A program made the position numbers and the translations under genes. This document shows positions 34,193 through 42,287 of a stretch of DNA of 64,000 nt, in pieces (positions within the stretch are counted from its first letter, which is position 1; each line of letters begins with the position of its first letter). Origin of the DNA: Gluconobacter kanchanaburiensis NBRC 103587 (GTDB lineage Bacteria > Pseudomonadota > Alphaproteobacteria > Acetobacterales > Acetobacteraceae); contig NZ_BJVA01000003.1 in the NCBI RefSeq assembly GCF_007988905.1, forward strand, positions 228,715 to 292,714. The letters run 5' to 3'. Under the pieces are notes generated by a model. It ran no database searches. It had not been told where the DNA came from and saw only the letters and a list, made by a program, of their open reading frames with translations.

Positions 34193-35065
34193 ATGCTGTT
34201 TTCCTTCCGCCTGTCCTGTCGTATCGCGTTGATTGGGATAGGATTGGCCCTGTCCGTTTCCGTGGTTTCCGTTTCGACAGTCCATGCACAAGGTATCACG
34301 GAGACGCCGCCGCATTGCGCTGATTTGGCGTTTCAGGCGGAATTTGCGTGTCGGAGCTGGACCGAAGTGGCGCGGGATGTGAAGGCGGGGACCGATACCG
34401 TCATTATTCCTGTTGGCGGAACCGAGCAGAGTGGGCCATATATTGCGGTCGGCAAGCATAATGTGCGGGCGCAGGTTCTGGCGGATATGATTGCGGTTCA
34501 GGCCGGACATACGCTGGTGGCGCCTGTTGTGGCCTATGTGCCGGAGGGCTCGACCAGCCCGCGCACGTCTCACATGAAGTTTCCGGGCACGATTTCCGTG
34601 CCCCCTGCCGTGTTCGAAGGGCTGCTCAAGGGCGCGGCGGAGAGTTTCCGCGTTCAGGGCTTCAAGCGGATCGTGCTGCTGGGCGACCATGGGGGATACC
34701 AGTCTTTCATGGCGCAGGTGGCACAGGAGCTGAACCGGGCCTGGAAGGGGCAGGCGGCTGTGCTTTATCTGCGTGATTATTATGAAGTCGTTCCTCACCA
34801 GTATGCCGAGGCCCTGCGGGCGCAGGGGCATGCGGCGGAGGTGGGGCTTCATGCGGAGCTGAGCGATACGTCGCTGATGCTGGCGGTTGATCCGTCACTT
34901 GTGCGTCAGGATGCGTTGCGCGCGGCTCCGAAACCGGGTGCGGCCGAGGGCGTCTATGGTGGCGATCCGCGGCGCGCATCGGCCGGGCTCGGCCGGATCG
35001 GCACGGACATGCAGATCCGGACCGCGGTTGCGGCAATCCAGTCTTTCCAAAGGAGCCATCCATGA
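34193..35065 (+). CDS. Exported creatininase-family protein
   Basis: A 290-residue protein with a clear signal peptide (about 1-32, ending VHAQ). The family fold is shown by the TVIIPVGGTEQSGPYIAVG motif, PRTSHMKFPGT, IVLLGDHGGYQSF and AEVGLHAELSDTSLMLAVDPSLV. Members are metal-dependent amidohydrolases such as creatininase and MftE. Compared with the usual EQHGPHLPxGTD signature, the His is Ser and the Asp position is His, and the Glu of ETS is Asp, so metal binding may be altered. Its stop overlaps the next gene by ATGA. Most relatives are cytoplasmic, so export is unusual. Confidence 0.85.
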   Translation: MLFSFRLSCRIALIGIGLALSVSVVSVSTVHAQGITETPPHCADLAFQAEFACRSWTEVARDVKAGTDTVIIPVGGTEQSGPYIAVGKHNVRAQVLADMIAVQAGHTLVAPVVAYVPEGSTSPRTSHMKFPGTISVPPAVFEGLLKGAAESFRVQGFKRIVLLGDHGGYQSFMAQVAQELNRAWKGQAAVLYLRDYYEVVPHQYAEALRAQGHAAEVGLHAELSDTSLMLAVDPSLVRQDALRAAPKPGAAEGVYGGDPRRASAGLGRIGTDMQIRTAVAAIQSFQRSHP

Positions 35066-36294
35066 CCTTCAAGACTCCTCTTCTGGTGGCGATGACGCTG
35101 CTGGGAGCTGCCGCGGCCCATGCGCAGGAATATTCTCCGAGTGCCCCGATGGTGCCGGTTCCGGCCGATGCGTCCGCTCCGGTCACGGCTCCGGCGCCCG
35201 CAGCAGTGCCTGCATCCGGTATTCAGACGATCCCGGGCATGCCGCCTGTGATTGATCCGAAGAACATCTACAGCGAGACGACCCCGTCCCACATCTCGCC
35301 GGCAATTGCGCAGGACCCGGCGCGCGTTTATGTGCCGAACCTGCGTGGGGACAGTGTTTCCGTTATTGATCCGGCGTCGTTTCAGGTCGTGGACACGTTC
35401 CCGGTTGGGCATTCGCCGCAGCATGTGGTGCCGTCCTGGGATCTGCGGACGCTGTGGGTGACGAATAATAGCGAAGGCCGTCCGGACGGATCGCTCACGC
35501 CGATCAATCCGGCGACGGCCAAGCCGGGCCCGTCCATTGCCGTGGATGATCCGTATAACATGTATTTCACGCCGGACGGCCGATACGCGATTACGGTGGC
35601 CGAGGCGCACAAACGTCTGGATTTCCGCGATCCGCATACGATGGAGCTGAAGGGCTCGGTCGAGACGCCGGAATGCAAGGGCGTCAATCACGCTGATTTC
35701 TCCATTGACGGCAAGTACGCGATCTTCACCTGCGAGTTTGGTGGTTATGTCGCCAAGGTCGATACGGTGAATCTGAAGATGATCGGGATGCTGAAGCTGT
35801 CCAAGGGGGGCATGCCGCAGGACATTCTGACGGCGCCGGATGGTCACAAATTCTATGTCGCGGACATGATGGCGGACGGCGTGTTCGTTGTGGATGGGGA
35901 TTCCTTCAAGGAAACCGGCTTCATCCCGACGGGTATTGGCACGCATGGCCTGTATCCGAGCCGTGACGGCAAGGTGATGTATGTCGCCAATCGTGGCTCA
36001 CACCGCATTCATGGTCCGAAGCACGGGCCGGGCGGGGTGTCGATTGTCGATTTTGCGACGGACAAGGTCGTCAAGACCTGGATGATCCCTGGTGGCGGTA
36101 GTCCGGACATGGGCAATGTCAGCGCGGACGGCAAGCTGCTGTGGCTGTCGGGGCGGTTTGACGATGTGGTCTATGCGATCGACACCGACACGGGTGCGAT
36201 GCGCAAGATCCCGGTGGGTGCGGAGCCGCATGGCCTGACGGTCTGGCCGCAGCCGGGACGCTACAGCGTCGGGCATACGGGGATTTTGCGGTAA
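35062..36294 (+). CDS. Exported YVTN/YncE-like beta-propeller protein
   Basis: A 410-residue periplasmic protein. It has a signal peptide (about 1-21), a Pro/Ala-rich linker to about residue 70, and then beta-propeller blades of the YVTN type: ARVYVPNLRGDSVSVIDPASFQVVDTFPVGHSPQHV, in halves, then GHKFYVADMMADGVFVVDGDSF, KVMYVANRGSHRIH and KLLWLSGRFDDVVYAIDTDTG. Such propellers act as enzyme subunits or binding proteins in the periplasm. It overlaps the creatininase-like gene by ATGA and has a good AAGGAG ribosome site, so the two proteins probably act together. The reaction is unknown. Confidence 0.85.
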   Translation: MTFKTPLLVAMTLLGAAAAHAQEYSPSAPMVPVPADASAPVTAPAPAAVPASGIQTIPGMPPVIDPKNIYSETTPSHISPAIAQDPARVYVPNLRGDSVSVIDPASFQVVDTFPVGHSPQHVVPSWDLRTLWVTNNSEGRPDGSLTPINPATAKPGPSIAVDDPYNMYFTPDGRYAITVAEAHKRLDFRDPHTMELKGSVETPECKGVNHADFSIDGKYAIFTCEFGGYVAKVDTVNLKMIGMLKLSKGGMPQDILTAPDGHKFYVADMMADGVFVVDGDSFKETGFIPTGIGTHGLYPSRDGKVMYVANRGSHRIHGPKHGPGGVSIVDFATDKVVKTWMIPGGGSPDMGNVSADGKLLWLSGRFDDVVYAIDTDTGAMRKIPVGAEPHGLTVWPQPGRYSVGHTGILR

Positions 36295-36318
36295 GGTTTG
36301 CAGGATTGATGGATCGGG

Positions 36319-36350
36319 AAAGGGAGGCAGGTATTCTGTCTCCCTTTTTT
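36319..36350 (+). terminator. Intrinsic terminator of the propeller gene
   Basis: AAAGGGAGGCAG pairs with CTGTCTCCCTTT (one G-U pair) around GTATT, ending in six T. It lies about 25 bases after the propeller stop. Confidence 0.9.
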
Positions 36351-36363
36351 ATTGGGTGCGGCT

Positions 36364-36915
36364 CTACAGATAGTTGGGGCGGCAGACGTCGAGGGCCCGT
36401 AGGGCGACTTCTCCGAACTCCTGATTGCTGGCATTGAACGAAGCGTGAAAGACTTTTCCTTCGTTTTCGTTCGTATACCAGGCTGAGTGACTGGTTCCTC
36501 GTCCCTTTGAAGCGGCAAACCGCACCTGATCTGTCTGTTCGCACTCCCAGTCTATAAAAACCAAGGCGGATTTGCATCGTGCGTCCCGCGCTTCCTTGAA
36601 ACCATATTTCTCCCGGACCTTCTCCCAGAACTCATGGAAGAGCGGGCCGGACTTCTTGCTTTCCGCAGCCATCTTGTCTCGTGGAAGAGGATCTTCGTTC
36701 CATTCCATGACAAAATCACGACTTGTCTCAAGGGCTTTGCGGAGATTTTCTCCGATCCATTCCGGCGTGGCGTCCTTGCGGTCAATGAAGGTTGACCATC
36801 CGGTGACCGAGAAGAAACTTCCTCCCCGGTTATCCATTGAGGTCACCGCAACGTACTTCCGGGTCCGGATCAGGTGAGCATATCGTGTGATGCCGTTTGC
36901 ACCTGGAGCAATCAT
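36364..36915 (-). CDS. Putative CDI immunity protein (DUF1436/CdiI-like), orphan
   Basis: A 183-residue soluble protein. From memory its layout fits the DUF1436 family of contact-dependent growth inhibition immunity proteins: an early DNRGGSFF stretch, EWIGENLRKALETSR, then FHEFWEKVREKYGFKEARDA, and near the end the second eeLGxALrxAL-like block NQEFGEVALRALDVC. No toxin gene (cdiA, cdiB) is in the window, so it would be an orphan. Family membership is inferred and would need a profile search. It lies alone, convergent with the propeller gene. Confidence 0.5.
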   Translation of the reverse strand: MIAPGANGITRYAHLIRTRKYVAVTSMDNRGGSFFSVTGWSTFIDRKDATPEWIGENLRKALETSRDFVMEWNEDPLPRDKMAAESKKSGPLFHEFWEKVREKYGFKEARDARCKSALVFIDWECEQTDQVRFAASKGRGTSHSAWYTNENEGKVFHASFNASNQEFGEVALRALDVCRPNYL

Positions 36916-36992
36916 GCTCGTCCTCCTGAAATCGGTGACGTTCCGAACTCAGAAACAGAGCTGTCTGAACAGCCGCTCCGGCCCGGCGTGCT

Positions 36993-37226
36993 TTACGGTC
37001 TGTTGGTGCTGGAGGATTTTCTGGAAAAAAAGCGATCGATCGCGGGGCCGATGAAATAGCCGATGATTCCGGTGATCAGGACGGAGGGCCAGGCCCAGCC
37101 GGCGTAATCCTTGAAGAAATCCTGATTTTCCAGATAGGTCATCACGGCGATGTCGATCAGGACGAGCGTCCATAATGTCGTGGACAGGAAGGGCTGGAGC
37201 CAGGTGTGGCGGACTGTGCGGGACAT
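36993..37226 (-). CDS. Small two-helix membrane protein
   Basis: A 77-residue protein with two hydrophobic stretches (about 12-30 and 45-62) and a basic tail. The start ATG follows GGAG. Family not recognised. It lies 15 bases after the next small membrane gene on the same strand, so the two are probably co-translated. Confidence 0.65.
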   Translation of the reverse strand: MSRTVRHTWLQPFLSTTLWTLVLIDIAVMTYLENQDFFKDYAGWAWPSVLITGIIGYFIGPAIDRFFSRKSSSTNRP

Positions 37227-37241
37227 GAGGGGTGCTCCGGC

Positions 37242-37553
37242 TTACGAGATCGAGACGTGGAAGACGAAGATCATCCCGCAGATGAAGGCGCCGAGCAGTG
37301 GAAGCCAGCAGGTGTGCAGATGATTGAAATTGTCCATGTAGGAGTAGGCCAGCGCGAGCGCCACGTAGACATGCGCGAAGACGAGGCCGAGAACCATGCC
37401 GATGAAGCGTTTTTTGAGAACATGTTCTTCTTGGCGGTTCTTTTCGGCCAGAGCGGCTGGATCCGGCGGAGTTATGGATTGTGTCTGGGGGGTGATTTCC
37501 GGAGACGTGGGATCCGGGGTGGAGGAGGCTGACGTCATCAGGGTGAGAGACAT
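37242..37553 (-). CDS. Small two-helix membrane protein with polar N-terminus
   Basis: A 103-residue protein with a Ser/Thr/Pro-rich N-terminal tail of about 45 residues and then two membrane helices (about 50-70 and 81-101) around LKKRFIGMVLGLVFAHVYVALALAYSYM (in part). An ATG also lies at codon 6. Family not recognised. It is the first gene of a two-gene unit with the 77-residue protein. Confidence 0.65.
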   Translation of the reverse strand: MSLTLMTSASSTPDPTSPEITPQTQSITPPDPAALAEKNRQEEHVLKKRFIGMVLGLVFAHVYVALALAYSYMDNFNHLHTCWLPLLGAFICGMIFVFHVSIS

Positions 37554-37755
37554 CGCTGGATTCCTTGGCAGATCCTCACCGGTTGGCGGGCGATGCGAGG
37601 CCGGAGGAAGTCCTGGGCCGGGAAATCGTCTCGTGGAAACGGGAGGAAGATTTCTGATAATGTGGGTTCAGAATGAGCCTGCGCGCGCGATAATGCAAGA
37701 CTTTATTTAATTGGTTAAGAGTTCTGTGTTGGATTCTGGCAGCGAAGGAGGAGTC

Positions 37756-37953
37756 ATGGGCTTTCTGAGGGATGTCGTCGTTGCGCGTGCACGGCGCAGA
37801 CTGAAGCGCGAGGGCGCGTCGAAACGGGAGCGTTTTGCGGTGTCGCCAATAATGCGTAATTCGCTGGCGGCTGATCGGGCCCTGATGCGCCGATGGGAAG
37901 CAGAAGGTCTTCCGCGCTGGAGGCGTGTGCTCAGGTTGATGCTGACGAAATGA
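37756..37953 (+). CDS. Small basic protein
   Basis: A 65-residue protein very rich in Arg (for example ARARRRLKREGASKRERF and PRWRRVLRLMLTK). ATG 37756 follows the excellent ribosome site AAGGAGGAG; the open frame reaches back to 37711 without one. Family not recognised. Its charge suggests nucleic acid, ribosome or membrane-surface binding, but this is only inference. Confidence 0.55.
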   Translation: MGFLRDVVVARARRRLKREGASKRERFAVSPIMRNSLAADRALMRRWEAEGLPRWRRVLRLMLTK

Positions 37954-37989
37954 AGATTTGGGTCGGCCCCAGAGCGGGGCCGACCGGGG

Positions 37990-40464
37990 TCAGGCAGGAG
38001 CGTGATCGTCGGGTTTGCTGTTTTCCGGAGCAGTTTTCCCGGCTGCGGGGTCTGAAGAGCCGTCATTGGCCGGCCTTGGCAGAGCGACATCCGCGGTGAT
38101 GCGCATGGAATTGCCAGGGGGCGTCGTGAAGTAGGACGTGCCGGTGTAGAACTTGACGCTTTCAGCGGCGAGCAGGTTGGTGATGCGGCGGTAGAATTCG
38201 CGCTTGACCTTCCATTTCATCATGGGCGTCGTGCGGAAGCTGCCGAGGAGGGTGGCGCCGCCGCTGTCGCTGTTGTCCACGCCCAGATCGTTGTAGTCCG
38301 ACAGGATCATGGGTCCAAAGATCGGATCGGCGCGCATCTCCTTGAGCGTTTTCGCCATGATGGCTGTCACGCGCGGCAGGTCTTCGGAGAGGTCGAGCTG
38401 CTGCTTGACGATCACCTGATTGTAGCCGCGGGCCGTGTTGGCGATCGAGGAGACGGACGAGAACGGGATGATGTGAAGGTCGCCGTTGATGTCGCGGACC
38501 TTCACGGTGCGGATCGAGAGGTTTTCCACCGTTCCGGAAACGCCGCCGGTCGTGACCCAGTCACCGACCTGAATGGCGTCTTCGACGAGCATGAAGAAGC
38601 CCGTGATGAAGTCCTTGACCAGACTTTGCGAACCGAAAGCGATGGCCGCACCCATGATGCCTGCGCCGGTGAGCAGCGGGGTGACGTTGATGCCGATCTG
38701 CGAGAGCGTTGTGACGGCGACGATGATGATGATGATGGCCAGCAGAACGGTGCGGATGATGGGCAGCACCGTGCGCAGGCGGGTTGCGCGGGACATCTGG
38801 TCCGATTTTTCGAACCGGGTGAGTTGCTGGCTGAGGAAGGCGTTGATGATTTCCCAGATCGTGACGGCCACGCTGAGCGCGACCAGCATCGTCATGATGG
38901 CGTCGAGCAGGTGGCGGCCGACGGCGTTGTACATGAAGAAGCCGAAAGTGGGCAGGCCCCAGGTTTCGGTCATGGCGATCAGGGTCAGAAATAGCAGCAC
39001 GCCCGTGAGGATCTTGCGGGCAAACGGATAATAGCGGTCGGCGCGTTTCTGAAGATCGGGAAAGCGTTCCGTTAGGACCGGATTGATTCGGAAAAACCGG
39101 TCCTGAAGTCCGTAGGCCAGAACGGCCACGAGACGGGAGGCGACAAGGATGCCGATGGTGATGCTGGTGGTGTCGAGGATCCAGCGATAGCCGCCGGGCA
39201 GATGCGCCGCCCAGACGATCCAGAGTGAGATATCGAGGAACATGGCCGGGACCCACCATAGGCGGGTGAGGGCCACGAGGAACGTCCACATGGCCGTATC
39301 AGGAACCGCGCGTGGCTGGAGAGCCCGGCTGACGAGGTGCCGGATGCGCCAGATGAAAATGGCGATCAGGACGTGTTCGATCAGGACCACGCCGCGGATC
39401 ATCGCGGTTGTACCGCGCGGCGAGAGGTTGAACTGTCCGCCCAGTGTGGAGAGACAGAAGACGATGGCGGGGGCTGCGACCAGCACGTTCCACCAGCGGG
39501 TCAGCAGAAAAGCCGTCGCATCCGTCGCGGGCAGAAGGCGGATGGTCGGCGAGCGGGGTGCGAAACCGGTTTCGACGAAGAGATAGAGGATCCGCGCTGC
39601 AGCATAGCAGTTGGCGAGCGTCATGATGACGTTGTCGGTTTTCTCGCTCCAAGGCAGAACCAGCACGGCGAGATAGGCGATGGCCAGGAAGGCCAGCACC
39701 GGAATGGCCTTCAGCGCGAAATGTCCCAGAGCGTAGGGAACGCGAGCGAGGAACCGCAGGGTCTCGACCTGTCGCCGCTGGTCGGCGGCGCGGGTCTGGC
39801 TCGAGTCGTCCACGATAGGCTCAGGCGGAACGGAGCTATCCGGTTCCGCTATTACGCGGTGCTCACGGTCTTCTGCGTTCTGGGTGAGCTGGAGAAGAGG
39901 TTTGTGCAGGCTGAGGGCGACAATCCGTTCAAGGGCGACACCGCAGAGCATGGTGATGAGCCCGCCTGCAAACGCATGCAGGATTGTGGTTCGGGTATCG
40001 GCGGATGCGAGGGTATGGCGTGCCCAGTGGCCGACAATGGCGAGGTCACTGAACAGGCTGAGGAAATTGTGCAGATATCCGAGGGTCTGAAGACGGATGC
40101 TGCTGAGGCCCGTATGGATGTCGGGCGGGACTTCCGCCACGGTTTTCGCCGGAGGGGCTTTGGCTGTGGGGGATGCAGGTGCCGGCGTCGTGTTTGCGGG
40201 CGTCTCGACCTGAAGGCCGCGTGCCATCAGGGAAAGCGTGTGGGTGAAAGCGTCTCGTTCTTTCGGATTGTTCAGGACATTGAGGAGTTGCTGCGCTTCC
40301 TGCTGGTTCAGCGGAGGGTTTGCGACCGTTGCGGTTTCGGCGGCCCGGAGCGTGGGGGCCGGAAGCAGAAATCCTATGACCAGAAAGAGGAAAATGCCGA
40401 GGGTGGCGCGTCCGGATCGTGGGGAAGAGGGTGGATATGGAGCGGGACGGGGTATCGACGGCAT
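37990..40464 (-). CDS. Large MscS-family mechanosensitive channel
   Basis: An 824-residue protein from ATG 40464; an in-frame start at 40524 is the alternative. The N-terminal signal-like helix (about 20-40) is followed by a periplasmic part, many membrane helices, and a C-terminal MscS core: LLTGAGIMGAAIAFGSQSLV, then DFITGFFMLVEDAIQVGDWV, GVSGTVENLSIRTVKVRD and HIIPFSSVSSIANTARG. Its size and layout resemble MscM/YbiO-like members. It protects cells on hypo-osmotic shock. The long N-terminal extension is usual in large members. Confidence 0.92.
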   Translation of the reverse strand: MPSIPRPAPYPPSSPRSGRATLGIFLFLVIGFLLPAPTLRAAETATVANPPLNQQEAQQLLNVLNNPKERDAFTHTLSLMARGLQVETPANTTPAPASPTAKAPPAKTVAEVPPDIHTGLSSIRLQTLGYLHNFLSLFSDLAIVGHWARHTLASADTRTTILHAFAGGLITMLCGVALERIVALSLHKPLLQLTQNAEDREHRVIAEPDSSVPPEPIVDDSSQTRAADQRRQVETLRFLARVPYALGHFALKAIPVLAFLAIAYLAVLVLPWSEKTDNVIMTLANCYAAARILYLFVETGFAPRSPTIRLLPATDATAFLLTRWWNVLVAAPAIVFCLSTLGGQFNLSPRGTTAMIRGVVLIEHVLIAIFIWRIRHLVSRALQPRAVPDTAMWTFLVALTRLWWVPAMFLDISLWIVWAAHLPGGYRWILDTTSITIGILVASRLVAVLAYGLQDRFFRINPVLTERFPDLQKRADRYYPFARKILTGVLLFLTLIAMTETWGLPTFGFFMYNAVGRHLLDAIMTMLVALSVAVTIWEIINAFLSQQLTRFEKSDQMSRATRLRTVLPIIRTVLLAIIIIIVAVTTLSQIGINVTPLLTGAGIMGAAIAFGSQSLVKDFITGFFMLVEDAIQVGDWVTTGGVSGTVENLSIRTVKVRDINGDLHIIPFSSVSSIANTARGYNQVIVKQQLDLSEDLPRVTAIMAKTLKEMRADPIFGPMILSDYNDLGVDNSDSGGATLLGSFRTTPMMKWKVKREFYRRITNLLAAESVKFYTGTSYFTTPPGNSMRITADVALPRPANDGSSDPAAGKTAPENSKPDDHAPA

Positions 40465-40546
40465 CGGTCTGGCAGGTCCTTCGAAATGCGTGTTGCTGGC
40501 GCAGCGGTCTGTTGGTGCAAACATGGCACAGGGTGGCGCCGCTGTC

Positions 40547-40963
40547 CTAGCCTGTTTGGCGCAGGCTCTTCATGGTGCTGCTCCGGCCGGAAGCGTGGGT
40601 ATCAAGGCTGTCGAGGGCGTCCGTGTGGCGGATGGCCCAGTGATAGAGTATTTCGACCGGTTCCACGAAGGTCTGCCCCAGATCGGTTAGACTGTAATCG
40701 ACATGGGGCGGCATGATCTGCCGGACGTTGCGGCGGATGAGGCCCTGCGTTTCGAGCTCGCGCAGGGTCTGGGTCATCATTTTTTTCGACAGGCCGGGAA
40801 TGCTGCGCTGGAGCTTTCCGGGGCGTGAGGTGCCGCCCAGCAGATGCAGCGTGTGCAGGATCATGGTGGTCCATTTTCCGCTGAAAATCCTCAAGATCCG
40901 GCGGGGCGCGCAGTCTTCTGCAAAGGGCGCCTGACGGTAGTGTTCGGGCAGCGGCGGGGTCAT
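40547..40963 (-). CDS. HxlR-family transcriptional regulator
   Basis: A 138-residue winged-helix regulator of the HxlR family. The markers are a conserved Cys near residue 18, SGKWTTMILHTL, RPGKLQRSIPGLSKKMMTQTLRELETQGLIRR, and YSLTDLGQTF. It is divergent from the PRISE-type reductase gene with about 110 bases between starts, so it probably controls that gene. The conserved Cys is often a redox or electrophile sensor. Confidence 0.92.
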   Translation of the reverse strand: MTPPLPEHYRQAPFAEDCAPRRILRIFSGKWTTMILHTLHLLGGTSRPGKLQRSIPGLSKKMMTQTLRELETQGLIRRNVRQIMPPHVDYSLTDLGQTFVEPVEILYHWAIRHTDALDSLDTHASGRSSTMKSLRQTG

Positions 40964-41072
40964 GGAGTGGGCACCTTCTGGTCACCAGGGCACGAAAAGG
41001 TGCCGTCTGGCGGAAATGCGGATGGTCTTCCAGATGTGGAGCAGACCCTGTTTTCTGCAAAGGAAAAATCCC

Positions 41073-42170
41073 ATGACATCTTCTGTTCCTGCCTCTGCCG
41101 GAGTTTCGGCCCGGATTGCGCTGGTCGTCGGGGCGACCGGTATTGTTGGTCAGAACATTGCGGCGCGTCTCGTGGCTGAAGGCTGGACCGTGCATGGTCT
41201 TGCGCGGAGGCCGCGTCATGACATGGCGGGCGTGCTGCCGGTCGAGGCCGATCTGCTGGATCTGCCGTCGCTGACCCATGCGCTGCGGGATCTGCGGCCG
41301 AGTCATGTGTTTTTCTGCTCCTGGCTGCGTCAGGACACGGAAGAAGAGAACTGCCGCGTCAATTCCGCGATGATCCGCAATGTGTTCGTCGCTCTGCCGG
41401 AGCCGGGACTGCTGGTTCATGCGGCGCTGACGACGGGCATGAAGCATTATCTTGGCCCGTTTGAATCCTATGCGTCCGGCGCGCCGCCGGTGACGCCGTT
41501 CCGTGAAGACGCGCCCCGGTTGGACCTGTTGAATTTTTATTATGATCAGGAAGACGCGCTTTATGAAGCCGCTGCCCAGCACGGGTTTTCGTGGAGTGTG
41601 CATCGTCCGCATACGGTGATCGGCTATGCGGTTGGCAATGCGATGAACATGGGCAGCACGTTGGCGGTCTATGCGACGATCTGCCGCGAGACCGGGCGGC
41701 CTTTCGTCTTTCCGGGATCTCCCGTGCAGTGGAACGCCCTGACGGATCTGACCGATGCGCGGCAACTGGCGCGGCAGCTTTTCTGGGCTTCGACCGAGGC
41801 CGGGGGACGGAATCAGGCGTTCAATATCGTGAACGGGGATGTGTTCCGCTGGAAATGGCTCTGGCCGCGTCTGGCGGAATGGTTCGGAATCGAGGCTGCG
41901 CCGTATCCCGGCCATGCGACGTCTCTTGAAGAGACGCTGGCGGGGGATGCGGAACTCTGGGAACGGATTTCCACGAAATACGGGCTTGCGGAAAGCCGAA
42001 TCGAACGGCTGGCTTCGGCCTGGCATACGGATGCTGATCTGGGTCGGCCGGTCGAATGTGTGACGGATATCAGCAAAAGCCGCCTCGCGGGGTTTACGGG
42101 ATATCAGTACACGCCGGACTCTTTCACCGATCTGTTTACGCGCCTGCGGGCTGAGAAGCTGATCCCGTAA
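41073..42170 (+). CDS. PRISE-family NAD(P)-dependent reductase (SDR)
   Basis: A 365-residue atypical short-chain dehydrogenase, started at ATG 41073 after AAAGGA. GATGIVG at residues 20-26 is the nucleotide site. The NFYYDQEDALYE motif, HRPHTVIGYAVGNAMNMG, and FNIVNGDVFRWKWLWPRLAEWFG match the plant progesterone 5-beta-reductase/iridoid synthase (PRISE) family, which reduces enones. In bacteria the substrates are mostly unknown; a reactive enone is likely. It is divergent from an HxlR regulator, a common pairing for oxidoreductases induced by electrophiles. A terminator follows. Confidence 0.9.
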   Translation: MTSSVPASAGVSARIALVVGATGIVGQNIAARLVAEGWTVHGLARRPRHDMAGVLPVEADLLDLPSLTHALRDLRPSHVFFCSWLRQDTEEENCRVNSAMIRNVFVALPEPGLLVHAALTTGMKHYLGPFESYASGAPPVTPFREDAPRLDLLNFYYDQEDALYEAAAQHGFSWSVHRPHTVIGYAVGNAMNMGSTLAVYATICRETGRPFVFPGSPVQWNALTDLTDARQLARQLFWASTEAGGRNQAFNIVNGDVFRWKWLWPRLAEWFGIEAAPYPGHATSLEETLAGDAELWERISTKYGLAESRIERLASAWHTDADLGRPVECVTDISKSRLAGFTGYQYTPDSFTDLFTRLRAEKLIP

Positions 42171-42180
42171 TATGGGGTTT

Positions 42181-42222
42181 GCAGGGCCTTTCGGTTTCAC
42201 GACCGGAAGAGTCCTGCTTTTC
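42181..42222 (+). terminator. Intrinsic terminator of the PRISE reductase gene
   Basis: GCAGG...CTTTCGGT pairs with ACCGGAAG...CCTGC (one G-U pair, small internal loop), ending in TTTT. It lies 10 bases after the stop. Confidence 0.75.
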
Positions 42223-42287
42223 GTTTCAGTCAGTGATATGATGAAGGCTGTCTTCTGAAAACGTGGAATGAGCCTGTCTTGCATCGA

